A DNA stretch of 5,161 nucleotides from Actinomycetota bacterium (lineage in GTDB: Bacteria > Actinomycetota > Thermoleophilia > Gaiellales > Gaiellaceae), in the NCBI GenBank assembly GCA_013813345.1, contig JACCRW010000278.1:1-5161 (forward strand). Direction: 5' to 3'. A program made the translations under genes and the position numbers. Each line of letters starts with the position of its first letter. Position 1 is the stretch's first letter. Positions 4,545 through 5,161 of this stretch are shown here, one piece after another. A model generated the notes under the pieces. The model was not told the DNA's origin, ran no database searches, and was given only the letters and a program-made list of their open reading frames with translations.

Positions 4545-4550
4545 ACACTA
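4545..4550 (-). promoter_or_regulatory. Candidate -10 (TAGTGT) of the GNAT gene
   Basis: TAGTGT on the minus strand lies exactly 6 nt before the GTG start at 4538. This supports GTG 4538 over the out-of-frame ATG at 4540 and suggests a leaderless transcript. No clear -35 is visible. Confidence 0.48.
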
Positions 4551-4605
4551 CCGCTGGGCGTATCGTCACGGCTGCGCTCTCGCGCAGGCGGTTGGGGAAG
4601 CGGGT

Positions 4606-4611
4606 TAGGAT
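4606..4611 (+). promoter_or_regulatory. Candidate -10 (TAGGAT) of the membrane protein pair
   Basis: TAGGAT lies 9 nt before GTG 4621 rather than 6, so the transcript would have a leader of about 0-3 nt. There is no Shine-Dalgarno. This start follows the leaderless trend less exactly than the others. Confidence 0.4.
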
Positions 4612-4620
4612 CGGGCCGCG

Positions 4621-5040
4621 GTGGATCTGTACGACTGGCTCGTCTTCCTGCACGTCCTGAGCGCGTTCGTCGCGGCCGGCGCCTTGACCGCGCTCTGGGC
4701 GCTCATCTTCGGCTCGAGGAGCGCCTCCCCGATCCTCGCCCCCGACTCGGCGATCGGGTTCGGCCGGGTGGGAGGGATCCTGGTCGGAGCGGGGATGATG
4801 GGCGCGCTCGTCTTCGGGATCTGGCTCGCGATCGACGTCGACGGCTACGAGCTCTGGGACGCTTGGATCCTGGCTTCGCTCGTCCTTTGGGCGCTCTCCG
4901 TCTGGGCGGGCACCGCGGCCGGAAAGGCCTTCGCCGGCGATCCTGTGGGCGGGCGCCGGGCGGGCATCCGCTTCCAGGCACTGAACAGCGTCGGCGTGCT
5001 CGTCATCCTCGTGCTGATGATCTGGAAGCCCGGAGCCTGA
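4621..5040 (+). CDS. Small four-helix membrane protein, DUF2269-like
   Basis: This is a 139-residue integral membrane protein. Hydrophobic segments lie at about 6-30 (LVFLHVLSAFVAAGALTALWALI), 49-70, 81-101 and 121-135. The opening DLYDWLVFLHVLSAFVAAG, with a His in the first helix, matches the style of DUF2269 and related copper-resistance-D-like membrane proteins, where a His near the membrane face is conserved. No function is established for DUF2269. GTG 4621 is chosen because the frame begins with the typical MDLYDWLVFLHV and TAGGAT lies just upstream. The next gene begins 2 nt after its stop and codes for a similar first helix, so the two probably form an operon and perhaps a complex. 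The exact family is moderately sure; membrane character is firm. Confidence 0.8.
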   Translation: MDLYDWLVFLHVLSAFVAAGALTALWALIFGSRSASPILAPDSAIGFGRVGGILVGAGMMGALVFGIWLAIDVDGYELWDAWILASLVLWALSVWAGTAAGKAFAGDPVGGRRAGIRFQALNSVGVLVILVLMIWKPGA

Positions 5041-5042
5041 CG

Positions 5043-5161
5043 ATGCTCGCCGCGATTCGGCCGGACAGCGTCAATCTGCCCCTCTTCCTCCACGTGCTCG
5101 GCGCGATGCTCCTCGTGGGAAGCCTCCTCGCCGTGGCGCTGGCGACCGCGCTCGGCTGGCG
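5043..5161 (+). CDS. Second membrane protein of the pair, N-terminal part (runs off the right edge)
   Basis: Thirty-nine complete codons are visible: an amphipathic start (MLAAIRPDSVNLP) and then a hydrophobic helix LFLHVLGAMLLVGSLLAVALATALGW. The FLHVLGAMLLVG segment parallels FLHVLSAFVAAG of the preceding protein, so this may be a diverged paralogue of the same DUF2269-like type. The ATG begins 2 nt after the upstream TGA. GGAG at 5032-5035 lies 7 nt before it, a fair Shine-Dalgarno. Co-transcription and translational coupling with the upstream gene are likely. The remainder lies outside the window. Confidence 0.75.
   Translation, partial: MLAAIRPDSVNLPLFLHVLGAMLLVGSLLAVALATALGW

Noticed and set aside
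1..5161. CRISPR array, insertion sequence, toxin-antitoxin or defence system
   Set aside because: There are no regularly spaced repeats, no transposase or terminal inverted repeats, and no such protein families. All recognised genes are ordinary.

Overview
This 5.2 kb window is very GC-rich, with G or C at almost every third codon position. It comes from a bacterial chromosome. The tRNA-Pro gene without an encoded CCA, the GTG starts, the lack of ribosome binding sites before most genes, and the protein types together suggest a high-GC Actinobacteriota lineage, possibly Thermoleophilia. This placement is an inference from style, not from a marker gene. I see no mobile element, CRISPR array, prophage or defence locus. 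The genes are ordinary housekeeping or accessory families.

Layout, left to right: (1) the start of a small helix-turn-helix protein on the minus strand (1-153), preceded by a strong Shine-Dalgarno and a long, highly structured 5' leader; (2) a plus-strand alpha/beta hydrolase (333-1199), divergent from it; (3) a minus-strand NIF3-like dinuclear metal protein (1196-1939), convergent with the hydrolase and sharing the TTAA that supplies both stop codons; (4) tRNA-Pro(CGG) at 2004-2077 with a strong hairpin terminator; (5) about 300 bp with no gene I can support (2128-2430), ending in a 20-bp palindrome behind the DoxX gene; (6) a minus-strand pair, CoA-binding protein (2947-3351) then DoxX membrane protein (2431-2937); (7) a plus-strand HAD hydrolase (start corrected to GTG 3374) convergent with a minus-strand GNAT acetyltransferase (4059-4538), the two ends lying in one 31-bp inverted repeat; (8) two plus-strand membrane proteins (4621-5040 and 5043-end), both resembling DUF2269-type proteins.

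The most interesting feature is the initiation pattern. Six genes (hydrolase, NIF3, DoxX, CoA-binding, HAD, GNAT) have the hexamer TAnnnT placed exactly 6 nt before the ATG or GTG, and none has a convincing Shine-Dalgarno. This is what leaderless transcripts look like, with the start codon at +1. The genes with a good Shine-Dalgarno are the one with a long leader (the HTH gene) and the one inside an operon (5043). At two places the -10 hexamers of divergent genes overlap on opposite strands and share one TA step (317-326 and 3358-3367), giving start sites 22 bp apart both times. The functions of the genes do not combine into one obvious pathway. The window reads as a set of independent, tightly packed transcription units.
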